Source: JANLYC01 sp963750495 | Lineage (GTDB): Bacteria; Actinomycetota; Actinomycetes; Propionibacteriales; Nocardioidaceae | Assembly: GCA_963750495.1 (NCBI GenBank) | Contig: CAVVQV010000005.1 | Location: 1 to 64,000, forward strand | Reading direction: 5' to 3' | Length of the DNA stretch: 64,000 nucleotides | Shown: piece by piece, positions 52,985 through 61,242 of the stretch | Numbering within the stretch: the stretch's first letter is position 1 | Layout: each line of letters starts with the position of its first letter | Position numbers and translations under genes: made by a program | Notes under the pieces: generated by a model | What the model was told of the DNA's origin: nothing | The model's database searches: none | What the model saw: the letters and a program-made list of their open reading frames with translations, nothing else

Positions 52985-54175
52985 ATGACCACGCAGGCGG
53001 CCCACCGACTGACGCAACCCCAGGCAGAGCGGATCGCCGTCCAGGCAGCGCTGTTGGCCGATGACCGTCCGGACGACCTGCTGGACGCCGCACGGCGGCT
53101 CACCATGCTCCCCCTCGACGCGACCCGCGCGGTGGCGCCGGCGGCGGAACTGGTCCTCTGGAGCAGACTCGGGAGCGATCACCGGCGCGGCGATCTCGAA
53201 GACGCGATCGCGTCGCAGCAGGTCGTCGAGGTCGCCGGTCAGTTCCGCTCCATCGACGACGTCGCGCTGTACCGGGCCGAGATGGCCGCCTGGCCGACTC
53301 CAGGCCCCTGGAAGGAGTGGCACCACCTGCTGAGCGACTGGATGGAGGCCAACGAAGCGGGTCGCCGCGACGTGCTCGAGCGACTACGTCAAGAAGGACC
53401 GCTGCCGATCAGCTCGCTACCCGACACCTGCGTGCGTCCCTGGCGATCATCGGGTTGGAACGACGGGAAGAACACCCGCATGCTGGTCGCCCAGCTCGTG
53501 CAACGCGGCGAAGTGGCGGTCGCGGGTCGTGAGAGCCGTGAACGCATCTACGACCTCGCCGAACGCGTCTACCCCGACGACCCGGTCCCCCCGCTCGCCG
53601 AAGCCGAGGCCGAGCTCGACCGCCGCCGCCTGCGCGCCTTCGGTCTCGCCCGCGCCGGAGCGGTCTACCAACAGGGTGAACCGGTCGGGGCCGGCGAGGC
53701 CGGTGAGTCCGCGGTGGTCGAGGGCGTACGGGGAAAGTGGCGTGTCGATCCCGATGCGTTGGAGGCGCTCGACGGTCCCGCGCCTGACCGCACCGAGCTA
53801 CTCGCGCCGTTCGACGTCCTGCTGCACGATCGCAAACGGATGACCGACCTGCTCCGCTTCGACTACACGCTGGAGATGTACAAGCCCAAGGAGAAGCGCC
53901 GCTGGGGCTACTACGCCCTGCCCGTCCTGCACGGTGACCGGCTGGTGGGCAAGGTCGACGTGACGGCCGACCACGATGCGGGCGAGCTGCTCGTCCACGC
54001 GGTCCACGAAGACGAACCGTTCGACGACGACCTGCGCTCCGCTGTCGAGCTCAGGCTCACGGGGCTGGCGCGGGTGGCTCGACCTCACCGTGTCGGATGC
54101 GCCACACGAGACCTGAGGGCAGGTACTTCCATTGATACCGCGCATCTGGGGACGCCGACAGCAACCGGCCGCTGA
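52985..54175 (+). CDS. AlkZ/YcaQ-like winged-helix DNA glycosylase family protein (HTH_42), frame shifted near its end
   Basis: The family (PF06224) contains DNA glycosylases that unhook interstrand crosslinks. Features include LTQPQAERIAVQAALL, AAELVLWSRLGSDHRRGDLE, RMLVAQLVQRGEVAVAGR and the C-terminal LLAPFDVLLHDRKRMTDLLRFDYTLEMYKPKEKRRWGYYALPVLHGDRLVGKVD (named by its ends). The last 35 codons as read are unlike the family. Dropping one G at 54072-54074 gives LARWLDLTVSDAPHET and a TGA at 54114-54116, the expected ending, for a 376-residue protein. The true gene is therefore probably 52985-54116. The first half lacks a clear catalytic motif that I can assign, so glycosylase activity is tentative. 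Confidence 0.8.
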   Translation: MTTQAAHRLTQPQAERIAVQAALLADDRPDDLLDAARRLTMLPLDATRAVAPAAELVLWSRLGSDHRRGDLEDAIASQQVVEVAGQFRSIDDVALYRAEMAAWPTPGPWKEWHHLLSDWMEANEAGRRDVLERLRQEGPLPISSLPDTCVRPWRSSGWNDGKNTRMLVAQLVQRGEVAVAGRESRERIYDLAERVYPDDPVPPLAEAEAELDRRRLRAFGLARAGAVYQQGEPVGAGEAGESAVVEGVRGKWRVDPDALEALDGPAPDRTELLAPFDVLLHDRKRMTDLLRFDYTLEMYKPKEKRRWGYYALPVLHGDRLVGKVDVTADHDAGELLVHAVHEDEPFDDDLRSAVELRLTGLARVARPHRVGCATRDLRAGTSIDTAHLGTPTATGR

Positions 54176-54265
54176 CCGTCGGCGGCAGTTGGCGAGGCCC
54201 ACCGGAATGGCACGAGTGAGTTCCTCAATCCGACGCTCTGGCCGTGGGACGCAGGGTTTGGCGCG

Positions 54266-54667
54266 ATGCCTTGGGTACGGACCGATCTCTCCGGCCATCT
54301 GCCTCCGTCCGCGGTGAACCGGGATACTTGCCGGGTCCGGATCGAGGACGACCGGCGGTACCTGACGGCCGCGAACGACCGAGACTGGACCGTAGTCGCG
54401 GACCACGGCGCGCATCAGGTGAAGGTGAACGGCAAGCTCGTGGACCGAGCCACCTACATAGGCGACCTGCGCCGATTGGCCGAAGCCCACCCCGATCGCC
54501 GCTGGGAGATAGCCGACCTGTGGCGTGACGGCGAGCGGCTGGCCGTGCGACTGACCACCACGCGAACGGCCGGTCAGGGCTTCGAACTTGCTCAGTACTA
54601 CTGGGCGGACGGGCGGATCGAAGAAGTATGGACAGTCGGCATAGGTTCCGCGGTCGCCGGCCCGTGA
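54266..54667 (+). CDS. NTF2/SnoaL-like small protein
   Basis: 133-residue protein. The core DDRRYLTAANDRDWTVVADH, VKVNGKLVDRATYIGDLRRLAEAHPDRRWEIADLWRDGERLAVRLTTT and FELAQYYWADGRIEEVWTV matches the alpha+beta cone of SnoaL-like polyketide-cyclase/isomerase proteins. The N-terminal 25 residues (MPWVRTDLSGHLPPS) are atypical and the real start may be further downstream or affected by a frame break. It follows the AlkZ-like gene by 149 nt. No catalytic residues can be assigned. Confidence 0.6.
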   Translation: MPWVRTDLSGHLPPSAVNRDTCRVRIEDDRRYLTAANDRDWTVVADHGAHQVKVNGKLVDRATYIGDLRRLAEAHPDRRWEIADLWRDGERLAVRLTTTRTAGQGFELAQYYWADGRIEEVWTVGIGSAVAGP

Positions 54668-55237
54668 GCCGGCGGAGTGCCGGCCACGGCACAAAAAGAG
54701 GTTGGCCAGGTTGGCCTCCGCATTCCGAAGCACCCCGGCAGGGCTGCCTCTGAACGGGCTGTCCGCAAGCGGATCCCCTCACGGCGATATCGCGGTGAAG
54801 GGCGCTGCAGCTCTCGCTCATGCGGCGTTGACGTCATCGACCTTGATTGTCATGACGGAGTCTTCAGGTGCCGTCGCATCTCGCGTCACGAGTTGGACGC
54901 ACGCGACTGAGGCCGCGGAGGTGAACCGGGCCACATCCTTGGTTCATCCATCTTCGGTTAGCCCGAGGAACGAAGGAACTCCCGCGCCCGCTCGACGTTG
55001 CCGGTGTCAAGGTTGGTGATGGCCTCCATCGCTTTCAGCGTCCAAGCCTGCCACCGCACTTGGGTCGGCGTCGGTGTGCGGAGACCACCGCGTGGCATCG
55101 CCAGCTGATCGTTACGTTCCGCGTGAGCGCTCGTGCGATGAGTTTTCGATGCTGCGACGGTCAATGGGGCAGCGGTAGCGGACGGATCCGACGAGAGAGC
55201 TCGTGACGAAGGGCCCTCAAGAGGCGAAGGAGTAGAC
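54668..55237. other. 570-nt region with no confident gene
   Basis: The only candidate is a 46-codon minus-strand frame, ATG at 55098 and stop at 54958. It encodes a helical peptide starting MPRGGLRTPTPTQVRWQAW and ending EFLRSSG. It lacks a ribosome site and could be a fragment of a longer gene. No repeat or promoter stands out except the ribosome site of the next gene. Confidence 0.35.
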
Positions 55238-55585
55238 GTGGCGGTGGGCATATTCGCTGGGATCCCCGTCAGGGACTTCAGCACCGCGGTGGAGTGGTAC
55301 CAGCGATTGCTCGGTGCGGAGCCATCGTTCCACCCCAATGACGCCGAGGCCGTGTGGCAGCTGGCCGAGGACCGCTACGTGTACGTCATTCAGGACGCTG
55401 AGCGCGCTGGTGGGGCTGTGAGCATGATCTGGGTCGATGACCCCGTGACCGAAGTCGCGAGGATCGCCAGTCGGGGGGTGGAACCGGTCGGCGTCGAGAA
55501 GCACGATCAGGTCTGGAAGTACGTCTTCCACGATGCCGACGGGAACGAAACTGGGATCGGCGGGGAGGTCTCGCCAGCCGGGTGA
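55238..55585 (+). CDS. VOC superfamily (glyoxalase/bleomycin-resistance fold) protein
   Basis: 115-residue single-domain VOC protein. GIFAGIPVRDFSTAVEWYQRLLG is the first beta-alpha unit with the typical dimer-interface residues. WQLAEDRYVYVIQDAERAGG and VWKYVFHDADGNETGIGG give the remaining strands with the C-terminal metal-ligand position (GNE). The GTG at 55238 has GGAGT 4-5 nt upstream. Function within the fold (glyoxalase, dioxygenase, binding protein) cannot be fixed. Confidence 0.82.
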   Translation: MAVGIFAGIPVRDFSTAVEWYQRLLGAEPSFHPNDAEAVWQLAEDRYVYVIQDAERAGGAVSMIWVDDPVTEVARIASRGVEPVGVEKHDQVWKYVFHDADGNETGIGGEVSPAG

Positions 55586-55685
55586 GTCCGCTACCTCAGC
55601 CGACGCGTCCTGAGTCCGCGAGAATGTCAGCAGAGGCTCGATCGGGTTGTTCGTAAGAGGCACCGTTCCCCGGTTGGCGCGGTGC

Positions 55686-56186
55686 TCAGGCGCGTTGACG
55701 CATCTCTCGCTGCTGGATCAGTTCTTCGACCGCGCTCGGCAGGGTGGTCTCGAAGTCGATCAGCTTCGCCCAGGTCGGAGTCACGACGATCCGGACCATG
55801 CCGTCGTGGTAGAGCGACTGCACCTCCGCCTCCCACTCGACCCGTTGCTCGGACGTCATCTCGTAGCTGCTCGTGGCCTGGAGGTACTCGTCGGGGATGC
55901 CATCGACGAAGTCCAGCTCGGCCCGGCCGCGGATGAGCAAGATCTTGGGCGGGTGCGCCTCGGTGTCGATCGTCAGGGCAACCATCGGGTTGTGGCTCAG
56001 GGCCCGAAGCTTCGGAGCGTTCTTCGCCGTACACATCACGATGGTCGTGCCGTTCCAAGCGAACGCGATCGGGACATTGCGTGGCGTCCCGTCCTTGCCG
56101 ACGTACGCCAACCGGGTGATGTCGCGGGCCAACAGCTCCAGGCTGATAGGTCGGTTCAGGACCTCGGTGATCAGGTTCGGTGGCAC
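55686..56186 (-). CDS. pyridoxamine 5'-phosphate oxidase-like (PPOX) flavin/F420-binding protein
   Basis: 166-residue split-barrel protein. ITRLAYVGKDGTPRNVPIAFAWNGTTIVMCT is the N-terminal strand set of F420/FMN-dependent PPOX-type enzymes, APKLRALSHNPMVALTIDT is the cofactor-binding helix and strand, and RIVVTPTWAKLIDFETT ends the barrel. The GTG at 56186 has AAGGAA upstream; an in-frame ATG 66 nt earlier has less support and gives an atypical extension. It lies downstream of the VOC and DHFR-like genes on the same strand and may be co-transcribed. Actinobacteria use many such proteins with F420. Confidence 0.85.
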   Translation of the reverse strand: MPPNLITEVLNRPISLELLARDITRLAYVGKDGTPRNVPIAFAWNGTTIVMCTAKNAPKLRALSHNPMVALTIDTEAHPPKILLIRGRAELDFVDGIPDEYLQATSSYEMTSEQRVEWEAEVQSLYHDGMVRIVVTPTWAKLIDFETTLPSAVEELIQQREMRQRA

Positions 56187-56274
56187 GTCGCTGTTCCTTC
56201 CGTTGTCGGTTCCGGTTCTTTCTGGTGGATCGCGTTGGTCCCAGGTCGCCACGGCCCGTTAGCGGGTTGATGAG

Positions 56275-56709
56275 TCAGCCGAGCTGCTCGGCCAGGGCGA
56301 CGATGATCCCCGCGGGGCCGCGCACGTAGCAGAGCCGATAGGTGTTCTCGTGCTGGACCACCTCTCCTATGAGTTCACCGCCATGGGCGCGCAGTCCGGC
56401 GAGGGCGGTGTCGATGTCGTCGACCTCGAACATGACGCTGCGCAGCCCGAAGGTGTTCGGCGTGCTTTCCCGTCCCGCACTGACCGCCGTGGGGCTGTGG
56501 AACTTCGTCAGCTCGAGCCTGCCGTGGCCGTCGGGGGTTCGCAGCATCGCGATGTCGGTGCGGACTCCCTCGATCGCGTTGAGCTGGTCCACCGAAGGTC
56601 CGTCGAGCGGCGCCTCGCCCTCCATCTCCAATCCCAGTTCGACGAAGAATGCTTTCGCCGCCTCGAGATCGTCGACGACGACGCTCACGTGGTCCATCCG
56701 GGTGGCCAT
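56275..56709 (-). CDS. VOC superfamily protein
   Basis: 144-residue protein with two beta-alpha-beta units: MDHVSVVVDDLEAAKAFFVELGLEMEG, then LELTKFHSPTA, and in the second half RSVMFEVDDIDTALAGLRAHGGELIG and YRLCYVRGPAGIIVALAEQLG. His and Glu metal-ligand positions are present in HVSV and RLELTKF. The C-terminal acidic ligand is replaced by the VALAEQ stretch. It sits 6 nt after the DHFR-like gene, so the two are one operon. A lactoylglutathione-lyase-like function is only one possibility. Confidence 0.85.
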   Translation of the reverse strand: MATRMDHVSVVVDDLEAAKAFFVELGLEMEGEAPLDGPSVDQLNAIEGVRTDIAMLRTPDGHGRLELTKFHSPTAVSAGRESTPNTFGLRSVMFEVDDIDTALAGLRAHGGELIGEVVQHENTYRLCYVRGPAGIIVALAEQLG

Positions 56710-56715
56710 GGTGGC

Positions 56716-57300
56716 CTACCTTTCTGCAGCCGGGTTGTTGTCGATCTCGTAGCGCAGCAGCGCCACGCCGTTCTCGAACGCGGTGGCCTCGAGCAGCTTC
56801 ATGTCCTGGCGGTCCTCGAAGACGCGTGTTCCCTTGCCGCGTGATGCCGGGCAGACCAGCATCCGGACTTCGTCGATGACACCGGCGTCCAGCAGGGTGT
56901 GCATGAGCTGCAGGCTGCCCCACAGCCACAAGTCCTTGCCGTGCTGGTCCTTGAGCTCGCGGACGGTAGCGACTGGGTCGCGCGTCACGGTCGCGGCGGG
57001 AAAGTCGCCCCAGGGGGCGTCCTCAAGTTTGGATGAGGCGACGAGCTTGGTGAGGTTGTTGAGCTTCTCGCCGTACTCGCCCTGCTCGTCGGCGTTGGGC
57101 CAATAGTCCTTGGCCTCGTGGTAGGTGTTCGCGCCGAGGATCATCGTGTCGACCGAGTCGATGAACCCCATCAGGTTCGACTTGAACGCACTGGTGTCGG
57201 TCTCTGAAAAGGGCTCCCCTGACACGAAGCTGAGCCCGCCGTCCGGCTCCGCGGCGATGTTGTCGACAGTGACCCACTGCTGGACGATGAGCTTTCGCAT
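56716..57300 (-). CDS. dihydrofolate reductase-like (RibD C-terminal domain) protein
   Basis: 194-residue Rossmann-like oxidoreductase. KLIVQQWVTVDNIAAEPDGGLSF is the first strand and substrate loop, DTMILGANTYHEAKDYWP follows as in the YwjB/RibD group, and DLWLWGSLQLMHTLLDAGVIDEVRMLVCPASRGKGTRVF is the C-terminal NADPH site (named by its ends). These proteins are usually annotated dihydrofolate reductase family but seldom replace FolA. ATG at 57300. The MFS gene upstream ends at 57313, so MFS, this gene and the VOC gene form a probable operon. Confidence 0.85.
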   Translation of the reverse strand: MRKLIVQQWVTVDNIAAEPDGGLSFVSGEPFSETDTSAFKSNLMGFIDSVDTMILGANTYHEAKDYWPNADEQGEYGEKLNNLTKLVASSKLEDAPWGDFPAATVTRDPVATVRELKDQHGKDLWLWGSLQLMHTLLDAGVIDEVRMLVCPASRGKGTRVFEDRQDMKLLEATAFENGVALLRYEIDNNPAAER

Positions 57301-57312
57301 GGTCGAGTTCTC

Positions 57313-58539
57313 CTAGTGATCGGTGGTGATGATCGTGGTTCCGGCCGGGTGGTGGAGCCTCTCTGGCCGGGGCTGGGTGGCTCGGATGAGCGGGCGGGTG
57401 AGGGCTACGGACGCGAGCAGAGAGACTGCCGCGAGTACGGCGATGGCATGCCCGGGCTCGATCACCTCGGCGATGGCACCCGCCAGGAGGGCGCCGAGCC
57501 CTTGGCAGGTGGCTCGCGCAGCCGACTCGGCGCCGAGCACCTGGCCCGAGAGCTCCGGCGGGGTGAGGTCCACGAGAAGCTCCTGCTGAGCAAGCGTGGC
57601 CGCGTACCCGAGGCAGGCGCAGCCCGCCAGGAGCGCCGCCACCGGCGGGCCTGGGTGCACGATGAAGAAGAGGAACGGCACCGCCAGCCACCAGCGTAGC
57701 CACCTCGCTGACGACCGTCGCTGCGCTCTGTCGAGGAACCGCCCCACCAGCACGTCCCCGACGAGCATGCCGGCGGCCCCGGCCACGAAGAGCGCCGCAG
57801 CCGCGTCGCCGGCGTACGGCACGAACAGCGCCTCGCAGCCCGCGACCAGGCCGTTGGGGATGGTCAGCGCGAGCAGGAGCGGCCGCGTGGACGGGAGCGT
57901 CAGCAAGATCCGGTTGCCACTCCAGGTCTCGCCGAGCCCGGGCCGGCCGATACGGCGGGGGCGGCGATCACCGACGCCGGTCCACGTGATCGGGACCGCC
58001 AGCGCGGCCAGCGTCGCCGCGACCCAGAGCACCTGCTCCACGGCGAGCAGACGGAGCAGCGATCCTCCGACCGCGAAGCCCAGCACCTGCATCACGCCTA
58101 CGGAGACGTTGATCGCCGAGCGGGCCAATGCGTACTGTCCCCGAGGCAGCACCTCTGCCAGCAGGCCCCACCGCACGCCGCTGCCGATCGACATCACGAA
58201 GGCCCCGGCGAGCGCGACGAGCAGCCGGGTGCCGGGAGCGAGCGGCAGTGCCGCCTGCAGGCCGAGAGCGATCGTCGTGGCGGTGCACACCGCGCTCAGT
58301 GCGTGCCGTGGGCGGAGCGTGTCGGCCGCGGACATCAGGGTGCCCGCCCCCGCAAGCTGCACCAGCGACGGCCCGAACATCGTGGCCGCGGCCAGCAGCG
58401 GCGAGCCCGTCTGCGCGTAGACGAGCGTCCCCAGGCTCAGGCTGGCCATCGTCGCCGCGGCGACACCCAGGGCGCTGCCGGTCCAGAGTGCGCGGAACTC
58501 CTGGTTTCGGAACAAGCCCAGGTAGCCGTGGGAGGTCAT
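57313..58539 (-). CDS. MFS transporter, 12-TM
   Basis: 408-residue membrane protein. FRALWTGSALGVAAATMASLSLGTLVYAQTGSPLLAAATM is typical of the DHA3-type MFS exporters, and a long series of Ala/Leu/Val helices follows, with a basic cytoplasmic loop (RRPRRIGRPG) in the middle. The C-terminus has HHPAGTTIITTDH. It is divergent from a lysR gene with a 74-nt gap, suggesting that the LysR regulator controls it, and it heads the DHFR-like/VOC operon. The substrate is unknown. Confidence 0.85.
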   Translation of the reverse strand: MTSHGYLGLFRNQEFRALWTGSALGVAAATMASLSLGTLVYAQTGSPLLAAATMFGPSLVQLAGAGTLMSAADTLRPRHALSAVCTATTIALGLQAALPLAPGTRLLVALAGAFVMSIGSGVRWGLLAEVLPRGQYALARSAINVSVGVMQVLGFAVGGSLLRLLAVEQVLWVAATLAALAVPITWTGVGDRRPRRIGRPGLGETWSGNRILLTLPSTRPLLLALTIPNGLVAGCEALFVPYAGDAAAALFVAGAAGMLVGDVLVGRFLDRAQRRSSARWLRWWLAVPFLFFIVHPGPPVAALLAGCACLGYAATLAQQELLVDLTPPELSGQVLGAESAARATCQGLGALLAGAIAEVIEPGHAIAVLAAVSLLASVALTRPLIRATQPRPERLHHPAGTTIITTDH

Positions 58540-58579
58540 GGATCAAGCGTCGACCGGAATGTTTCATACGTCCAATGCC

Positions 58580-58595
58580 AATTATCGCGGTTATT
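58580..58595. promoter_or_regulatory. candidate LysR operator between divergent genes
   Basis: AATTATCGCGGTTATT is an imperfect dyad in an AT-rich pocket of the 74-nt gap between the MFS and lysR starts. It fits the T-N11-A pattern. It lies 18 nt before the lysR ATG, as expected for autorepression. Confidence 0.45.
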
Positions 58596-58613
58596 GTTCG
58601 ATATCTTCGATGA

Positions 58614-59504
58614 ATGCTCGACCTGTTCCGACTGAAGGTGCTCGCGGCGCTCGCCCGGCACGGCTCGGTGACGGCTGCTGCCCGTGAGCTCGGGTACGCC
58701 CAGCCCTCCATCAGCCACCACCTCTCGCGGCTCGAGGCAGAGGTCGGGCTCCCTCTCACGCAGCGCGCCGGTCGTGGCATCCGGCTGACGCCGGCCGGTG
58801 AACTGCTGGCGCAGCGAGCGGCGGAGATCCTCGGCAGAGTCAGCTCGGCGGAGGACGAGCTCGCCGCGATCGGCGGGCTGCGAAGCGGCAGGGTGCGGGT
58901 GGCCGGGTTCCAGTCCGCGCTCAGCAGTGTGGTCACCGCCGCCGCAGGGAGCATGCGCGCCTCGGCCCCGGACATCGAGCTCACGCTCCAGGACCTCCAC
59001 CCGGACGTGGCCTTGCAGCAGCTCCGTGAAGGTCTCATCGACGTCGCCGTGGTGTTCCGCTACGACGACGACGTGCCGGACGACATGCGGTTCACCCACC
59101 TCTTCGACGACGCCATGCATCTCCTCAGCACCGAGAGTGGACAGTCCCTGCGGGACCACGCGGACTCCCCGTGGATCGCGGGCTGTGAGCGGTGCCGGCG
59201 CGAGCTCGTGAGCGCCTGCGAAGGTGCCGGCTTCGCACCACGGATCAGGTACACGAGCGACGACCCGTTGGTGCAGCAGTCGATGGTTGCCGCTGGACTG
59301 GGAGTCACCACGATGCCCGGACTGTCCGTCGCCCAGCACCGGGTGCCCGGTGTCGAGTCGACCGAGCTGGCCGACTTCCGGCGGCGCGTCCACGTCGCGA
59401 CGTACGGCGAGCCACCCGACCTCCCGGCGACAAACGCGTTCGTCCAGGCGGTCGTCGAGGCGGCGAGCGGTCTGGTCCGCGCCCTTCCGGTCAACTCAGC
59501 TTGA
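58614..59504 (+). CDS. LysR-family transcriptional regulator
   Basis: 296-residue regulator. The N-terminal winged HTH reads LKVLAALARHGSVTAAARELGYAQPSISHHLSRLEAEVGLPLTQRAGRGIRLTPAG (named by its ends), and a two-lobed effector domain follows (GRVRVAGFQSALSSVVTAA, LREGLIDVAVVFRYDDDVPDD). WIAGCERCRRELVSACEGAGF adds a Cys pair unusual for the family. It is divergent from the MFS exporter and probably controls it and itself. The effector is unknown. Confidence 0.9.
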   Translation: MLDLFRLKVLAALARHGSVTAAARELGYAQPSISHHLSRLEAEVGLPLTQRAGRGIRLTPAGELLAQRAAEILGRVSSAEDELAAIGGLRSGRVRVAGFQSALSSVVTAAAGSMRASAPDIELTLQDLHPDVALQQLREGLIDVAVVFRYDDDVPDDMRFTHLFDDAMHLLSTESGQSLRDHADSPWIAGCERCRRELVSACEGAGFAPRIRYTSDDPLVQQSMVAAGLGVTTMPGLSVAQHRVPGVESTELADFRRRVHVATYGEPPDLPATNAFVQAVVEAASGLVRALPVNSA

Positions 59505-59614
59505 CCTAGCAGTCGGAACACGACGAGGTGCCCGGGCTCTTCACGCGAGCCTCAGTGGCTGTTGGTCAGCAGTCGAGTCCGAGCCGATCGAGGTCACCGG
59601 CGAACAGAACGCAG

Positions 59615-60178
59615 CTACCGGCTGATCTCAGGATCGGCAGTCGCCTGGGCAGGGCAGTTGCCCTTGGCGCGACCGCAAGCGGTGAAGTCGCAGGTGCGAC
59701 ACCACCAGGCCCCCACGGGTTCGCCGTGCTGCCGCTGGTCCAGCCGCGCAGCCACCCGTGTCTCGACCATCGTGGTGAGGAGCGTCTCCAGGGTCGCTGC
59801 CTCATCCGTGTCGAGTCGGGAGATGCTCTGGCGTACCACCGCATCGCGGGCGGATCTAGCGGCTACAGCTCGCCGTCGCCCTGCCGCGGTCAACCGGACC
59901 TCGGCCCGCCGCCGGTCATCGCCGGAGCGACGCTTGGCGAGCCCCTTCGCCTCCATCTGAGACACGAGACGCACGGCTCCGGAGTGGGTCACCCCCAGGA
60001 CTTCCGCCAATCGGCCGACGTGCGCGTCGCCGAGAAACTCATCGAGCGCCAGAAGCGCGACAGCCGCACCGCCCGACAGCCCGGACGCGTCCTCGATCGC
60101 CGTCGTCGACTCCTGCGCCAAGTTCAGGGAGAGCGATGCCAGGAGGTTCTCCAACCGCGGCTTGCGTGAGGCGTCCAT
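59615..60178 (-). CDS. MarR-family regulator with C-terminal cysteine cluster
   Basis: 187-residue regulator. The wHTH region is HVGRLAEVLGVTHSGAVRLVSQMEAKGLAKRRSGDDRRRAEVRLTAAG (named by its ends). The last 40 residues carry WWCRTCDFTACGRAKGNCPAQ, four cysteines spaced C-x2-C-x4-C-x5-C that look like a metal or redox site. The ATG at 60178 follows a textbook promoter whose spacer is the palindrome TTGTATGA-N5-TCATACAA, so autorepression is likely. It is divergent from the SRPBCC gene, which it probably controls. The four cysteines suggest sensing of metal or oxidants. Confidence 0.88.
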   Translation of the reverse strand: MDASRKPRLENLLASLSLNLAQESTTAIEDASGLSGGAAVALLALDEFLGDAHVGRLAEVLGVTHSGAVRLVSQMEAKGLAKRRSGDDRRRAEVRLTAAGRRRAVAARSARDAVVRQSISRLDTDEAATLETLLTTMVETRVAARLDQRQHGEPVGAWWCRTCDFTACGRAKGNCPAQATADPEISR

Positions 60179-60184
60179 TCCGAT

Positions 60185-60213
60185 ATTGTATGAGTGAGTC
60201 ATACAAATACCAA
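60185..60213 (-). promoter_or_regulatory. marR promoter with operator between -35 and -10
   Basis: On the minus strand TTGGTA (60213-60208), a 17-nt spacer and TACAAT (60190-60185) end 6 nt before the ATG. The perfect inverted repeat TTGTATGA-GTGAG-TCATACAA (60186-60206) fills the spacer and overlaps the -10. It also sits 22 nt before the divergent SRPBCC start. Confidence 0.75.
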
Positions 60214-60227
60214 GGAGATGAGCACGC

Positions 60228-60653
60228 ATGCCCGGGATGATTGCCACCGCCAGCACCGAGATCGACGCGACGCCCGACCAGGTGTGGGCGAGTCTGACTG
60301 AGCCGGACCAGATCGCCGTCTGGATGCAGGGATCGCAGGTCGCCACCACCTGGAAGGTGGGCAGTCCTATCACCTGGGACGGCGAGTACGACGGCCGCCG
60401 ATACCAGGACAAGGGCGAAGTGCTCACCGTCGACGAGCCGAACGTCCTCTCGGTGACCCACTACAGCCCGATGATGGGTGAGCCCGATGCACCGGAGAAC
60501 TACCACACGCTGGTCTACACGCTTACCTCCGACCATGGAGGCACTCATCTCGAGCTCACCCAGGACGGCTGCGCCGATCAGGAGCAGGCCGACCAGTTCA
60601 GCCAGAACTGGCAGCAGATGCTCGACGCTCTCAAGGCGCACCTCGAGGGCTGA
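60228..60653 (+). CDS. SRPBCC/AHSA1-like (Bet v1 fold) protein
   Basis: 141-residue protein. IATASTEIDATPDQVWASLTEPDQIAVWM is the first strand and helix pair, ATTWKVGSPITWDGEYDGRRYQDKGEVLTVDEPNVLSVTHY the central sheet (named by its ends), and GTHLELTQDGCADQEQADQFSQNWQQMLDALKAHL the long C-terminal helix. AAGGAG stands about 10 nt before the ATG. Its promoter region shares an operator with the divergent MarR gene. Its 3' end overlaps the convergent GNAT gene by 23 nt. The ligand is unknown. Confidence 0.88.
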   Translation: MPGMIATASTEIDATPDQVWASLTEPDQIAVWMQGSQVATTWKVGSPITWDGEYDGRRYQDKGEVLTVDEPNVLSVTHYSPMMGEPDAPENYHTLVYTLTSDHGGTHLELTQDGCADQEQADQFSQNWQQMLDALKAHLEG

Positions 60654-61227
60654 AGGGGTGGCCGGGGTGCGGCTCGGGCGACGGCTGCCACTGCCGCCTG
60701 AGTAGCCCGTACACCCAGGAGTCCGACACCTCGCCGTTCACGACGCAGTCCTCCCGCAACGTTCCTTCACGCGCGAATCCGAGCTTCTCCAGCACGCGAG
60801 CAGAGGCCGCGTTGCGCGTATCGGTCTCGGCCTGGACTCGATTCAGGTCGAGCGTGTCGAACGCCCACTGCAGCACGGCGCGCGCGCCTTCCGTCGCGTA
60901 GCCGTGGCCCCAGGCCGCATCGTCGAGGCAGTAGCCCAACGACGCGCTGCGATAGTCCGGGTTCCATCGGGTCAAGCTGCACCAGCCGAGGAACGAGGTG
61001 TCGGAGACACGGTCGATGGCCAGCCGCGCACCGGTGCCCTCCGCCGCCAGCTGCCGGCACGCCGCAATGAAGCGCTCGGCGCGTGCACGGTCGGTCCAGG
61101 GCGGCGCGTCCCAGTAGCGCAGCACGTAGGCGCTGCTGTGCAACGCGTAGAGGGCGTCCGCGTCGGCGCTGGTGACGGGGCGCAATCGCAAGCGAGCGGT
61201 CTGCAGTGTGGGGGTGGGCAGGGACAT
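60631..61227 (-). CDS. GNAT family N-acetyltransferase (RimJ/RimL-like)
   Basis: 198-residue acetyltransferase. LQTARLRLRPVTSADADALYALHSS and SASLGYCLDDAAWGHGYATEGARAVLQWAFDTLDLNRVQAETDTRNAASARVLEKLGFAREG (named by its ends) are the RimJ/RimL motifs, with HGYATE as the pantetheine loop. DCVVNGEVSDSWVYGLLRRQW ends the fold. The ATG at 61227 is chosen; another in-frame ATG lies 9 nt upstream. The gene is preceded by a 39-nt inverted repeat and overlaps the SRPBCC 3' end. Targets of such enzymes include ribosomal-protein N-termini, aminoglycosides and amino acids. Confidence 0.88.
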   Translation of the reverse strand: MSLPTPTLQTARLRLRPVTSADADALYALHSSAYVLRYWDAPPWTDRARAERFIAACRQLAAEGTGARLAIDRVSDTSFLGWCSLTRWNPDYRSASLGYCLDDAAWGHGYATEGARAVLQWAFDTLDLNRVQAETDTRNAASARVLEKLGFAREGTLREDCVVNGEVSDSWVYGLLRRQWQPSPEPHPGHPFSPRGAP

Positions 61228-61242
61228 GCGCGCCATGGTGCC

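Noticed and set aside
53798..54733. Long minus-strand frame opposite the AlkZ-like gene
   Set aside because: It is antisense to a well-supported gene and has the Arg/Val/Pro-rich makeup of a GC-skewed shadow frame.
54958..55098. 46-codon minus-strand gene
   Set aside because: The helical composition is plausible, but there is no ribosome site, promoter or known family.
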